DNA of 64,000 nucleotides. Source: Rhodobacter sp. SGA-6-6. Its GTDB lineage: Bacteria; Pseudomonadota; Alphaproteobacteria; Rhodobacterales; Rhodobacteraceae. The stretch spans positions 372,001 through 436,000 of the forward strand of contig NZ_JAAKGP010000003.1 of the NCBI RefSeq assembly GCF_011043545.1. The letters run 5' to 3'. Position numbers and translations under genes: made by a program. The notes under the pieces were generated by a model, which was not told the DNA's origin, made no database searches, and saw nothing but the letters and a program-made list of their open reading frames with translations. Shown in pieces: positions 26,044 to 34,990 of this stretch (position 1 is its first letter; every line of letters begins with the position of its first letter).

Positions 26044-26556
26044 TCAGCGCCAGTCGGCCGGCAGGGGATCGGCCTCGAACACCTGCTCGAAGGGCGTGTC
26101 GCCGAAGGCGCCCTGCCGGTGCATCACCCGCGACGTATAGCTGCCCCAGGCGGTGCCGGCGGGGGTGAAGAGATGCCAGTCGCTGATCATCTCCTCGCCG
26201 AATTCCACCCGGTCGCCCTCGCGCAGGGGGCCCAGGTCCACCGGCGCATTGGCCAGGAGGCTGACGAAGCCGCCGTCCGGCTGGCGGGCGAAGGGGGCGA
26301 CCCAGATGTGCTCGACCGACAGGTCGCTGGCCCCCTGCGCCGGGAAGCCGACCTTCACCATCGCGCCCTCGGCCGAAGACCCCCCGGCATCCAGCACATG
26401 GGCCAGGAACAGCGGCAGCGTGGCCCGGGCCTCGGCGATGGCGGCTTCCATCGCCGCATCGTCCTGCCCGAACTCCATCACCTCGTCCTGCGCCAGGGCA
26501 GGGGCGGCCAGTGCCAGCCCCGCCGCCAGCGCGGCGCGCAGCAGCGCCCGCCTCAT
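26044..26556 (-). CDS. DUF2314 (YegJ-like) exported protein
   Basis: The 170-residue protein has a clear signal peptide (RRALLRAALAAGLALAAPALAQ) and then a DUF2314 domain with VEHIWVAPFARQPDGG, LREGDRVEFGEEMISDW and a final FEQVFEADPLPADWR. Function of this family is unknown. Its start overlaps the pyruvate carboxylase stop by ATGA, so the two are co-translated, although no functional link is known. Confidence 0.82.
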   Translation of the reverse strand: MRRALLRAALAAGLALAAPALAQDEVMEFGQDDAAMEAAIAEARATLPLFLAHVLDAGGSSAEGAMVKVGFPAQGASDLSVEHIWVAPFARQPDGGFVSLLANAPVDLGPLREGDRVEFGEEMISDWHLFTPAGTAWGSYTSRVMHRQGAFGDTPFEQVFEADPLPADWR

Positions 26557-29500
26557 TCCAGCTCCACCAGCAGGTCCTTGGCCTCGATCTGCGCGCCGGG
26601 GTGGACGTGCAGCGCCTTCACCGTGGCGGCACGGTCGGCGTGGAGGCCGGTCTCCATCTTCATCGCCTCGATGGTCAGCAGCAGGTCGCCCGGCCGCACC
26701 GCCTGTCCCACCGCCACCGCGACCGAGGCCACCGCGCCCGGCATCGGCGCGCCGATGTGCAGCGGATTGCCCTCGGCCGCCTTGGGCCGGGCCGCAGTCT
26801 TGGCCTTCACCGCGCGGTTCGGCACCCGGATCACCCGGGGCTGGCCGTTCAGCTCGAAGAAGACCTTGGCCTCGCCGTCCTCGGAGGTTTCCCCCACCGC
26901 CTGCAGGCGGATTTCCAGCGTCTTGCCGGGGTCGATCTCGGCGGTGATCTCGTCGCCCGGCTGCATCCCGTAGAAGAAGGTCCGGGTCGGCAGGGTGCGG
27001 ACAGGGCCATACATCCGGTGCCGGCCCATGTAGTCGAGGAAGACCTTGGGATACATCAGGTAGCCGTTCAGGTCCTCGTCATCGACCTTCAGCCCCTTCA
27101 ACTCGGCCGAGACCTGCTTGCGCACCGCTTCCAGATCGACGGCGGGCATCGACTTGCCGGGCCGCTCGGTCAGGGGCTTCTCGCCCTTCAGCACCTTCTT
27201 CAGGATGCCCTGCGGCCAGCCGCCGTGGGGCTGGCCGAGGTTCCCTTTCAGCATGTCCACCACCGAGTCGGGGAAGGCCACGTCGACCTTGGGGTCCTCG
27301 ACCTGCGCCCGGGTCAGCCCCTGCGCCACCATCATCAGCGCCATGTCGCCCACCACCTTGGACGAGGGCGTGACCTTGACGATGTCGCCGAACATGGCGT
27401 TGGCGTCGGCATAGGCCTGCGCCACCTCGTGCCAGCGCTCCTCCAGCCCCAGGCTGCGCGCCTGCGCCTTCAGGTTGGTGAACTGGCCCCCCGGCATCTC
27501 GTGCAGGTAGACCTCGGACGCGGGCGCGGGCAGGCCGGATTCGAAGGCGGCGTATTGGGCGCGGACGCCTTCCCAATAGTTGGAGATGCGGCGGATCGCC
27601 TCGATGTCCAGCCCGGTGTCGCGGTCGGTGTGGCGCAGGGCCTCGACGATGGAGCCGAGGCAGGGCTGCGAGGTGCCGCCGGAGAAGGCGTCCATCGCCG
27701 CATCCACCGCATCCACGCCCGCATCGCAGGCCGCCAGCACCGTGGCCGCCGCCGCGCCGGAGGTGTCGTGGGTGTGGAAGTGGATCGGCAACCCGACCTC
27801 CTGCTTCAGCGCCTTGACCAGCACCCGGGCGGCGGCGGGCTTCAACAGGCCCGCCATGTCCTTCAGCCCCAGCACATGGGCGCCGGCGGCCTTCAGCTCC
27901 TGCGCGCGGTCGACGTAGTATTTCAGGTCATACTTCGCCCGCTCCGGGTTCAGCATGTCGCCGGTGTAGCAGATCGTTCCTTCGCACAGCTTGCCGGCCT
28001 CGATCACCGCATCCATGGCGACGCGCATGTTCTCGACCCAGTTGAGGGAATCGAACACGCGGAACACATCCACGCCGGTTTTCGCCGCCTGAACTACGAA
28101 GGATCGAACAACGTTGTCCGGATAGTTGGTATAGCCGACGCCGTTCGAGGCCCTGAGCAGCATCTGCGTCATCAGGTTGGGCATGGCGGCGCGCAGGTCG
28201 CGCAGGCGCTGCCAGGGGCATTCCTGCAGGAAGCGGTAGGCCACGTCGAAGGTGGCGCCGCCCCAGCATTCCACGCTGAACAACTGCGGCAGGTTGGCGG
28301 CATAGGCGGGCGCGACCTTGATCATGTCGATCGACCGCATCCTTGTGGCCAGCAGCGACTGGTGCCCGTCGCGCATCGTGGTGTCGGTGATCAGCACCTT
28401 CTGCTGCGCCCGCATCCAGTCCGCCACCGCCTGCGGGCCCTTCTGCTCCAGCAGGTTCCGCGTGCCCATGGCGGGTTCGCCCTTCGGCGCCGGCGGTTTC
28501 GGCGCCCGCACCTCGGCCGGGGGCTTCACCCTTCCGGCGGTCTCGGGGTGGCCGTTCACGGTGATGTCGGCGATGTAGATCAACAGCTTGGTCGCCCGGT
28601 CGCGCCGCTTCTTGAACTGGAACAGCGCCGGCGTGGTGTCGATGAACTTGGTGGTATAGCTGTAGTCCAGGAAGGTCGGGTGCTTCAGCAGGTTGATGAC
28701 GAATTCGATGTTCGTCGCCACGCCTCGGATGCGGAACTCGCGCAGGGCCCGGTCCATCCGGGCGATGGCCTTCTCCGGCGTCTGGGCGTGGGCGGTGACC
28801 TTCACCAGCAGAGAATCGTAATAGCGGGTGATCACGCCGCCGGCATAGGCGGTGCCGCCGTCCAGCCGGATGCCGTTCCCGGTGGCGGAGCGGTAGGCGG
28901 TCAGCCGGCCGTAGTCGGGGATGAAGTTGTTCAGCGGGTCCTCGGTCGTCACCCGGCATTGCAGGGCGTGGCCGTTCAGCTTCACCTCGGATTGCGAGGC
29001 GACGCCGGTGGCCTCGGGCAGGGTCTTGCCCTCCTCGATCAGGATCTGGGCCTGGACGATGTCGATTCCGGTCACCTCCTCGGTGACGGTATGTTCGACC
29101 TGCACCCGGGGGTTCACCTCGATGAAGTAGAATTTCCCCTCGTCCATATCCATCAGGAATTCGACGGTGCCGGCGCATTCGTAATTGACGTGGGCGCAGA
29201 TGCGCCGGGCCATCTCGCAGACCTCTTCCCGCTGCGCCTGCGTCAGGTAGGGGGCGGGGGCGCGTTCGACCACCTTCTGGTTGCGGCGCTGCACGGTGCA
29301 GTCGCGCTCCCACAGGTGCCAGACATTGCCCTGCTTGTCGCCGAGGATCTGCACCTCCACATGCCGGGCGCGCTGGATCATCTTTTCCAGATAGCCCTCG
29401 CCGTTGCCGAAGGCGGCCTCGGCCTCGCGCCGGCCCTCGCGGACCTTGGTCTCCAGCTCGTCCTCGGAGAGGATCGGCCGCATCCCGCGGCCGCCGCCGC

Positions 29501-29993
29501 CCCAGCTGGCCTTCAGCATCAAGGGATAGCCGATCTCTGCGGCCTCGCGCTTGATCGCGGCCATGTCCTCGCCCAGGACCTCGGTCGCCGGGATCACCGG
29601 GACGCCGGCCGCGACGGCGACCTTGCGCGCCGAAGCCTTGTCGCCGAGCGCCCGCATCGTTTCCGCCTGCGGGCCGATGAAGGTGATGCCGGCGGCGTCG
29701 CAGGCCTCGACGAAATCGGGGTTCTCGGACAAGAGGCCATAGCCCGGGTGGATCGCATCCGCCCCGGCCATCCGCGCCACCCGGATGATCTCGGGGATCG
29801 ACAGATAGGCCCCCACCGGCGACAGACCCTCGCCGATCAGATAGGCCTCGTCCGCCTTGAAGCGGTGGAGCGAGAGCTTGTCCTCCTCGGCATAGACGGC
29901 GACCGTCTTCTTGCCCATCTCGTTGGCGGCCCGCATCACCCGGATGGCGATCTCGCCCCGGTTTGCGACTAGGATCTTGCGGAAGTCGGACAT
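26553..29993 (-). CDS. pyc: Pyruvate carboxylase
   Basis: This biotin enzyme carboxylates pyruvate to oxaloacetate to refill the TCA cycle. At 1146 residues it has the full single-chain layout. The biotin carboxylase domain (about 1-450) has the ATP loop SWGGGGRGM and the EFLMD and EVNPRVQVEHTVTEE motifs. The carboxyltransferase domain (about 530-800) has ITDTTMRDGHQSL and the metal-binding HFHTHDTSG. A tetramerisation/linker part follows, and then a C-terminal biotinyl domain with EAMKMET, lysine near 1112. ATG at 29993 gives the standard N-terminus. The downstream DUF2314 gene overlaps it. Confidence 0.97.
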   Translation of the reverse strand: MSDFRKILVANRGEIAIRVMRAANEMGKKTVAVYAEEDKLSLHRFKADEAYLIGEGLSPVGAYLSIPEIIRVARMAGADAIHPGYGLLSENPDFVEACDAAGITFIGPQAETMRALGDKASARKVAVAAGVPVIPATEVLGEDMAAIKREAAEIGYPLMLKASWGGGGRGMRPILSEDELETKVREGRREAEAAFGNGEGYLEKMIQRARHVEVQILGDKQGNVWHLWERDCTVQRRNQKVVERAPAPYLTQAQREEVCEMARRICAHVNYECAGTVEFLMDMDEGKFYFIEVNPRVQVEHTVTEEVTGIDIVQAQILIEEGKTLPEATGVASQSEVKLNGHALQCRVTTEDPLNNFIPDYGRLTAYRSATGNGIRLDGGTAYAGGVITRYYDSLLVKVTAHAQTPEKAIARMDRALREFRIRGVATNIEFVINLLKHPTFLDYSYTTKFIDTTPALFQFKKRRDRATKLLIYIADITVNGHPETAGRVKPPAEVRAPKPPAPKGEPAMGTRNLLEQKGPQAVADWMRAQQKVLITDTTMRDGHQSLLATRMRSIDMIKVAPAYAANLPQLFSVECWGGATFDVAYRFLQECPWQRLRDLRAAMPNLMTQMLLRASNGVGYTNYPDNVVRSFVVQAAKTGVDVFRVFDSLNWVENMRVAMDAVIEAGKLCEGTICYTGDMLNPERAKYDLKYYVDRAQELKAAGAHVLGLKDMAGLLKPAAARVLVKALKQEVGLPIHFHTHDTSGAAAATVLAACDAGVDAVDAAMDAFSGGTSQPCLGSIVEALRHTDRDTGLDIEAIRRISNYWEGVRAQYAAFESGLPAPASEVYLHEMPGGQFTNLKAQARSLGLEERWHEVAQAYADANAMFGDIVKVTPSSKVVGDMALMMVAQGLTRAQVEDPKVDVAFPDSVVDMLKGNLGQPHGGWPQGILKKVLKGEKPLTERPGKSMPAVDLEAVRKQVSAELKGLKVDDEDLNGYLMYPKVFLDYMGRHRMYGPVRTLPTRTFFYGMQPGDEITAEIDPGKTLEIRLQAVGETSEDGEAKVFFELNGQPRVIRVPNRAVKAKTAARPKAAEGNPLHIGAPMPGAVASVAVAVGQAVRPGDLLLTIEAMKMETGLHADRAATVKALHVHPGAQIEAKDLLVELE

Positions 29994-30125
29994 CGGCAGC
30001 GGCCCCCCGAGTGGCGTTTCTGGCGGGTCACTCTAGGGGTGCTGCGGTGCAGCGCAAGTGTGTCCAGCGACAAATTCCGCGGGTTTTGCGCCATGGCCGA
30101 ACGGCGCTCCCCGCCGAAGCCGGGG

Positions 30126-30246
30126 CCGGGGGTTTCACACCCCCGGACCTCCGTGGGATATTTAAGTCCAGAAAGAGGGCAGGGGTTCTCCTCTTTCTGG
30201 AGGAAAATATCCTCTGGGGGTCCGGGGGGCGAAGCGCCCCCGGCGG
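30126..30246. repeat. GATATTTG intergenic repeat, copy 2
   Basis: The element has a left half with CCCCCGGACCTCCGTGGGATATTTAAGTCCAGAAAGAGG and a right half that reads back as CCTCTTTCTGGAGGAAAATATCC, then CTCTGGGGGTCCGGGGGG and a hairpin GGGGGGCGAAGCGCCCCC. The halves form an imperfect inverted repeat like that at 3388. It occupies most of the gap between pyc and the MFS gene end; the remaining bases show only a possible pyc promoter region that I cannot define. Confidence 0.75.
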
Positions 30247-30261
30247 CCGGCAACACGGGGC

Positions 30262-31782
30262 TCACTCTCCCCGCGGCACCATGCGGTTCACCAGCGGCAC
30301 TTCCTTCAGCACGAAGGTCAGCGCGAAGCCGATGCCGACGAGGACGAGGCTGATCCAGAACACCGGATGCAGGCTGTCCGAGACCGCCCGGCCCACCAGC
30401 GCCCGGTCGGCCTCGCCGAGCGTCGCCATCATCTGCGGGCCGAGTTCGGCCACATGCACCGCGCCCGATCCCGCCGCGCCGAGCGCGGCCGCCATCCCGG
30501 CGGCGAAGATCGCGCCATAGGCGGCCACCGCGACCGAGCCGCCGACCTGCCGGAACATCAGCCCGGCCGCGGTGGCGGTGCCGATCTGCTGGCGCGGCAC
30601 GGTGTTCTGCACCGCGGTGGTGACCACCGGGAAGATCGTGCCCATCCCCGCGCCGACGGCCAGCAGCGCCGCCCAGAGCAGCATGTCCGGCATCTCCGGC
30701 CCGATCTGCGTCAGCACCGCCATGCCCAGGGCGGCGATGGCCAGCCCCACCTGCGGCAGCAGCCGGTAACGCCCGGTCCGTCCCATGTAGCGCCCGGCGA
30801 CGTTGGAGCTGATCAGGATGCCCAAGGTCAGCGGGATCATCTCCCAGCCCGACTGGGTGGGGCTGGCGCCGCGGGCCATCTGCAGCCAGACCGGGATGAA
30901 GGTGACGGTGCCGAACATCATCGCGCCCGCTACGAAGCCGATGGCCGAGGTGACGTTGAAGACATTGCCGCGGAACAGGCTCAGCGGCAGCACCGGCTCG
31001 GCCGCCCGCGATTCGACCCAGAGGAAGCCGATCAGCGACAGCACCACCAGCGCGATCAGCCCGATGGCCTGCGGACTGTCCCAGGCGAAGCTGCGCCCGC
31101 CCAGCGAGGTGACGAGGATCAGCGACCCGAGCGCCAGCGTCAGCAGCGCCGCGCCTGCGTAGTCGACCCTGTGCTCCACCCGCTCGGAGGGCGCATGGAA
31201 GCCCCAGATGAAGCCGGCAAGGGCGGCAAGCCCGAAGGGCAGGTTGACGTAGAAGATCCAGTGCCAGCTGGCGACCTCGACGAACCAGCCGCCGATCAGC
31301 GGGCCGAGGACCGAGGAGACGCCGAAGACCCCGGCGAAGACGCCCTGCACCTTGCCGCGGTCGCGCGGCGGCAGCACGTCGGCGATGATCGACAGCGCCA
31401 GCACGAACAGCCCGCCGCCGCCCAGGCCCTGCAGCGCGCGGGAGGCGATCAGGAAGGCCATCGACTGCGCCATGCCGCAGAGGATGGAGCCGAGAAGGAA
31501 GATGGTGACCGAGACGATCACCATCCTGCGGCGGCCGTAAAGATCGCCCAGCTTGCCGTAGAGCGGCGCGACCACGGTGGAGGCCAGGATATAGGCGGTC
31601 ACCACCCAGCTGAGGTGCTCCAGCCCGCCGAGGTCGGCGACGATGGTCGGCAGCGCGGTGGAGACGATGGTCTGGTCCAACGCGGCCAGAAGCAGCAGCA
31701 CCGCGACCGAGCCGATCACGACGCGGACGGAGGAGGCGCCGGCCGGGGGCTGGCCCGCGGGGGCAGAGGGAGAAGGGGACAT
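30262..31782 (-). CDS. DHA2-family (EmrB/QacA-like) multidrug exporter
   Basis: The 506-residue major facilitator protein has 14 predicted membrane segments. It shows the family motifs LDQTIVSTALPTI (motif D1), GKLGDLYGRRRM (motif A) and the motif-C-like GVFGVSSVLGPLIGGWF. It should expel drugs or toxic compounds by proton antiport. A TTG 18 bases upstream is possible, but the ATG at 31782 is preferred; neither has a good ribosome site. It is divergent from a MarR regulator that probably controls it. Confidence 0.88.
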   Translation of the reverse strand: MSPSPSAPAGQPPAGASSVRVVIGSVAVLLLLAALDQTIVSTALPTIVADLGGLEHLSWVVTAYILASTVVAPLYGKLGDLYGRRRMVIVSVTIFLLGSILCGMAQSMAFLIASRALQGLGGGGLFVLALSIIADVLPPRDRGKVQGVFAGVFGVSSVLGPLIGGWFVEVASWHWIFYVNLPFGLAALAGFIWGFHAPSERVEHRVDYAGAALLTLALGSLILVTSLGGRSFAWDSPQAIGLIALVVLSLIGFLWVESRAAEPVLPLSLFRGNVFNVTSAIGFVAGAMMFGTVTFIPVWLQMARGASPTQSGWEMIPLTLGILISSNVAGRYMGRTGRYRLLPQVGLAIAALGMAVLTQIGPEMPDMLLWAALLAVGAGMGTIFPVVTTAVQNTVPRQQIGTATAAGLMFRQVGGSVAVAAYGAIFAAGMAAALGAAGSGAVHVAELGPQMMATLGEADRALVGRAVSDSLHPVFWISLVLVGIGFALTFVLKEVPLVNRMVPRGE

Positions 31783-31846
31783 GGGAAGGAACCGTCGCAA
31801 ATGCGGAATCAGGGGTGCGGCATTAGATGCCTTGCGGGAAGATATG

Positions 31847-31885
31847 TGTCAATGGCATATAAATGCCCATGGCATCCTGTTGACA
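31847..31885. promoter_or_regulatory. Divergent promoter/operator for the MFS and MarR genes
   Basis: In the 132-base gap between divergent genes, TGTCAA (31847-31852) and TTGACA (31880-31885) form an inverted pair that also gives a -35-like box facing each gene. Between them is GGCAT-ATAA-ATGCC (31854-31867), a perfect short dyad. The AT-rich content and symmetry suit a MarR operator covering both promoters. Confidence 0.6.
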
Positions 31886-31914
31886 TAGGCAAAGTCTTGC
31901 CCCATCCCGACCGC

Positions 31915-32508
31915 ATGGACCCGACCGACACTCCTCCTCCGCCCGGCAAGGGCTCCCCCTCCTATCGCGCGCAGGTGGGCGGGCAGCTGGCCGCGGCGGG
32001 CTTCGCGCCCGCGGCCATTGCGGCGATGCTGGATTTCGACGCCGAGCATTTCCTCTTCGTCCGCCGGGTGATGAAGGGCGACATGCCGCAGACGCTGATG
32101 GCCGAGCTCGGCACCGGGCTGGAGGCGTCGCAGTTCCACGCGCTTTCGGCGATCCTGCGCATCCGCGGCGGCTATGGCCGGCCCGCGCCGCAGGAGCCGA
32201 CGGTGGGGCTGCTGGCCGAGGAATTGTGTCTCGACCCCTCGCGCGCCAGCCGGATCGCGGCGGACCTGGTGGAGCGCGGGCTGGTGGCGCGGGCGGTCAG
32301 CCAGGAGGACGGCCGCCGGTCGATCCTGAATCCGACCGAGCGGGGGATGGCGCTGATGCAGGCCTTCCTGGCGGCGAAATGGCAGCGCAACGCCCGCATC
32401 TTCGCCGACTGGAGCGTGGAGGACATCGAAACCTTCGCCCGCCTCTTCGCCCGCTATTCCGAAGGGATGCGGCGGGAATATCCCGGGGCAGGGGGGACGG
32501 GGGCGTAG
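31915..32508 (+). CDS. MarR-family regulator
   Basis: The 197-residue protein has an unusually long N-terminal part (about 75 residues, Pro/Gly-rich at the start) before a winged-helix core with TVGLLAEELCLDPSRASRI and DLVERGLVARAVSQEDGRR (wing), the MarR DNA-binding signature. It probably represses the divergent exporter and itself through the site at 31847-31885. Start at 31915 (MDPTDTPPPP) is the first ATG after the symmetric promoter region. Confidence 0.8.
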   Translation: MDPTDTPPPPGKGSPSYRAQVGGQLAAAGFAPAAIAAMLDFDAEHFLFVRRVMKGDMPQTLMAELGTGLEASQFHALSAILRIRGGYGRPAPQEPTVGLLAEELCLDPSRASRIAADLVERGLVARAVSQEDGRRSILNPTERGMALMQAFLAAKWQRNARIFADWSVEDIETFARLFARYSEGMRREYPGAGGTGA

Positions 32509-32687
32509 GGTGAGCCTGCTGTCCCGGTGTCTTCGCCAGGGCGCAGCCGGGCCCCTTTCGGCGACGATTCCAAGCCGCCGAGGAGTTGAAGTCCGGGCGG
32601 TGAACGGGACGCGCTGCTGGCTGGCGGGGATTGGCCCGGCAGCTTCGTGGTCTTCGAAACGAAGAGCCGCGCGGCGGATCGCCTACC

Positions 32688-33155
32688 CTACCACCCGTAG
32701 ACCACTTCCTGCATCGCCAGCTGGATCAGGTCGTCCGGGCTGACCGCCGGGGTCCAGTCGACGCCGGAGGCGACGATGCAGGAGATACCGTCCTCGCCGT
32801 GATGCAGCGCGGTCCAGGTGCCCATCAGGTCCGAGGTCCAGAGTTCGATCTTCAGCCCGTCGCGGCTGACCTTCTCGGCCTGCAGCGTTTCGGCGAAGTC
32901 GTGAGTCAGGCCGTCGGCCACCACCTCGTGCCGGTCGCAATAGGTCTGCGCCGGCGAGATCTGCTCATGGCCGAGCGCGTCGTAGACCGACAGCGGCTGT
33001 CCCCGCGCCGAGGGCATGGCGGCATGGACCTCGATCTCTTCCAGCGGCACCTGGTCCTCTTCCGCCGCGCGGTCGGGCAGGGCGAGGGTGGAAACCGCCA
33101 GGGCCCCTGCGGTCAGGGTCGAGGCGATGGCAAGCGCGGTGCTGTGCAGGATCAT
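32688..33155 (-). CDS. Exported hypothetical protein
   Basis: The 155-residue protein begins with a signal-peptide-like segment (ILHSTALAIASTLTAGALAV) and contains two cysteines (QTYCDRHEVV and GISCIVASG) that could form a disulfide in the periplasm. I do not recognise the domain. It is monocistronic; the gap between it and the MarR gene has no visible feature. Confidence 0.65.
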   Translation of the reverse strand: MILHSTALAIASTLTAGALAVSTLALPDRAAEEDQVPLEEIEVHAAMPSARGQPLSVYDALGHEQISPAQTYCDRHEVVADGLTHDFAETLQAEKVSRDGLKIELWTSDLMGTWTALHHGEDGISCIVASGVDWTPAVSPDDLIQLAMQEVVYGW

Positions 33156-33275
33156 GTCGCTCCCTCCGGTCGTTGTCCGGGATACCGCAAGACAACGCGA
33201 GGGAACCGGACGGGTTCCCGAAAAAGCGGAAGGATAAGGGGTTTTCGTAGAGAACCCGAGGGCTTGCGGGGCGTT

Positions 33276-33950
33276 CTACAGCGCCGCGTAATCCGCCGCG
33301 GCGCTGTCCCAGGTGAACTTGACCGGCACCGGCAGGTCGGTGGTCCAGACCCGCGCCGCGCCGCCGCCGATCAGGGCGCAGGCGCGTGCGCTATCCGCCA
33401 CCGCCCCGCCGTAAAGCCGGTTGGCCATGTTCAGCACCGCGGTCTGATGCATCGCCTCGCTGCCCGAGCCGCAGGCGTCCTTGACCAGCAGCATGTGCAC
33501 CCCGCGCTCTACCCCGTCCTTGACGGTGGCGGCGACGCAGGCCTCGGACCAGCAGCCGGCGACGATCAGCCAGTCCAGCCCCAGCCGGTCGATGGCCGCG
33601 GCCAGCGCCGGGGCGGTGAAGACGCTGGCGTCCTGCTTGACGATCACCTCCTCGCCCGGGCGCGGCGTGACCTCGGGCGAAATCTCCGACCCCGGCGCGC
33701 CGGCATCGGAAAAGGCCGAGCGGCCGTCGGCGCCGGTGGGGTGGAAGGGGCGGGCCGCGGTTTCCACCAGGTAGATCGAATGCAGCACCGGCATCCCCGC
33801 CGCCCGCGCCGCCGCCAGCAGCCGGGCGCAATTGGCGGCCACGGCGTCGTAATCGGGGACGAGGTAGCGGGTATCGCTGCGGTGTTCCTCCTGCATGTCG
33901 ATCAGCAGGAGGCCGGCGCGGCCCGGCGGCAGGGTCAGTGTCTGGTGCAT
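33276..33950 (-). CDS. Isochorismatase-like cysteine hydrolase
   Basis: This 224-residue protein is of the isochorismatase-like fold, which includes N-carbamoylsarcosine amidase, nicotinamidase and ureidoacrylate hydrolase. The catalytic set is visible: Asp18 in LLIDMQ, a lysine in IVKQDASVF near 101, and cysteine in WSEACVAATVKDG near 134. Start overlaps the end of the GlxA-type gene by 16 bases. It is the last gene of the catabolic operon beginning at 38652; hydrolysis of an amide or carbamoyl bond in the imported compound is likely. Confidence 0.85.
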   Translation of the reverse strand: MHQTLTLPPGRAGLLLIDMQEEHRSDTRYLVPDYDAVAANCARLLAAARAAGMPVLHSIYLVETAARPFHPTGADGRSAFSDAGAPGSEISPEVTPRPGEEVIVKQDASVFTAPALAAAIDRLGLDWLIVAGCWSEACVAATVKDGVERGVHMLLVKDACGSGSEAMHQTAVLNMANRLYGGAVADSARACALIGGGAARVWTTDLPVPVKFTWDSAAADYAAL

Positions 33951-34990
33951 CTTTCCGGGTCCGTAAGGCCGTGGCTGCGGGCGTGGCGGTCGCGGTCGCG
34001 CCGCATCTCGCGCGGGGTGCAGCCGAACTCCAGCCGGAAGGCGCGGGCGAAGCTGGAGGGGTTGAGGAAGCCGCAGGACAGCGCCACCGCGTCGATCTGG
34101 CTGCGCGAATGCAGCAGCAGGTCGGCGGCATGGCGCAGGCGCAGGCGGCGCAGATAGGCGGCGGGGGCAAGCCCGGTCTCGCGGCGGAACGCCCGCTCCA
34201 GCCGGTCGGAGGAGGCGTTCAGGCCGGCGGCGAGGCGCGGGATTTCCAAGGGCTCGTCCAGCCCCCGCTCCATCGCCGCGACGGCGGCCAGCACCATCGG
34301 GTCGCGGATGCCGGTGCGGATGCGCAGGTCGATGTGCTGGCGGTCGGCGTCCTGCCGCAGCGGATCGTGGACGAACCATTCGGCGACGGCGGCCGAAAGC
34401 TCGGCCCCGAAATCGGCGGCGATCAGCGCCAGCATCATGTCCAGCGCCCCCACCCCGCCCGAGGCGGTGAAGCGGCTGCGGTCCAGCACGAACAGGTCCT
34501 GCCGCATGTCGATCTCGGGGAAGGTCTCGCGGAAGGCGGGCTGGCTGGTCCAGTGCAGCGTGCAGGCATGGCCGTCCAGCAGCCCGGCGCGGGCCAGGAA
34601 GAAGGCCCCGTCCGCCACCGCGCCGAGCTGCGCGCCGCCGCGCAGCTGCCGCCGGATCCACGACAGCGCCCGGTCGGCCACCAGCTGCTCGGCATCGCCG
34701 CCGGAGCAGGTGACGATGCGGTCGGCATCCGGCGCGGTGGCGGCGCCGTGGTCGGGCTCGATCCGCAGCCCGTTGGAGGCGCGCAGGGGCGCGGGCTCCT
34801 CGGCCACCACGCACCAGTCGTAAAGCCGCTTGCCGGACAGCAGGTTGGCGGCGCGCAGCGGCTCCATCACCGCGGAGAAGGCCATCAGCGGGAAGCCGGG
34901 GAAGACCAGGATCGCGTGGCGCAGGGGCGCGGCATCGCGGGAGACCGGGCCGGAGGGCGGGATATGCGGGCCGGGCGGCGGGCGGATCAC
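33935..34990 (-). CDS. GlxA-family AraC-type regulator
   Basis: The 351-residue regulator has an N-terminal DJ-1/PfpI-like domain (about 25-190, including FPGFPLMAFSAVMEPLRAAN) and a C-terminal AraC double helix-turn-helix (about 240-340, LAAGLNASSDRLERAF and FARAFRLEFGCTPREMR). Such proteins regulate catabolism of quaternary amines, arginine and related compounds. The GTG start overlaps the esterase stop. A regulator in the middle of the operon suggests it controls its own cluster. Confidence 0.88.
   Translation of the reverse strand: MIRPPPGPHIPPSGPVSRDAAPLRHAILVFPGFPLMAFSAVMEPLRAANLLSGKRLYDWCVVAEEPAPLRASNGLRIEPDHGAATAPDADRIVTCSGGDAEQLVADRALSWIRRQLRGGAQLGAVADGAFFLARAGLLDGHACTLHWTSQPAFRETFPEIDMRQDLFVLDRSRFTASGGVGALDMMLALIAADFGAELSAAVAEWFVHDPLRQDADRQHIDLRIRTGIRDPMVLAAVAAMERGLDEPLEIPRLAAGLNASSDRLERAFRRETGLAPAAYLRRLRLRHAADLLLHSRSQIDAVALSCGFLNPSSFARAFRLEFGCTPREMRRDRDRHARSHGLTDPERCTRH

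Noticed and set aside
31783-31800. TTG start six codons upstream for the MFS exporter
   Set aside because: It has no better ribosome site than the ATG at 31782 and would intrude on the divergent promoter region.
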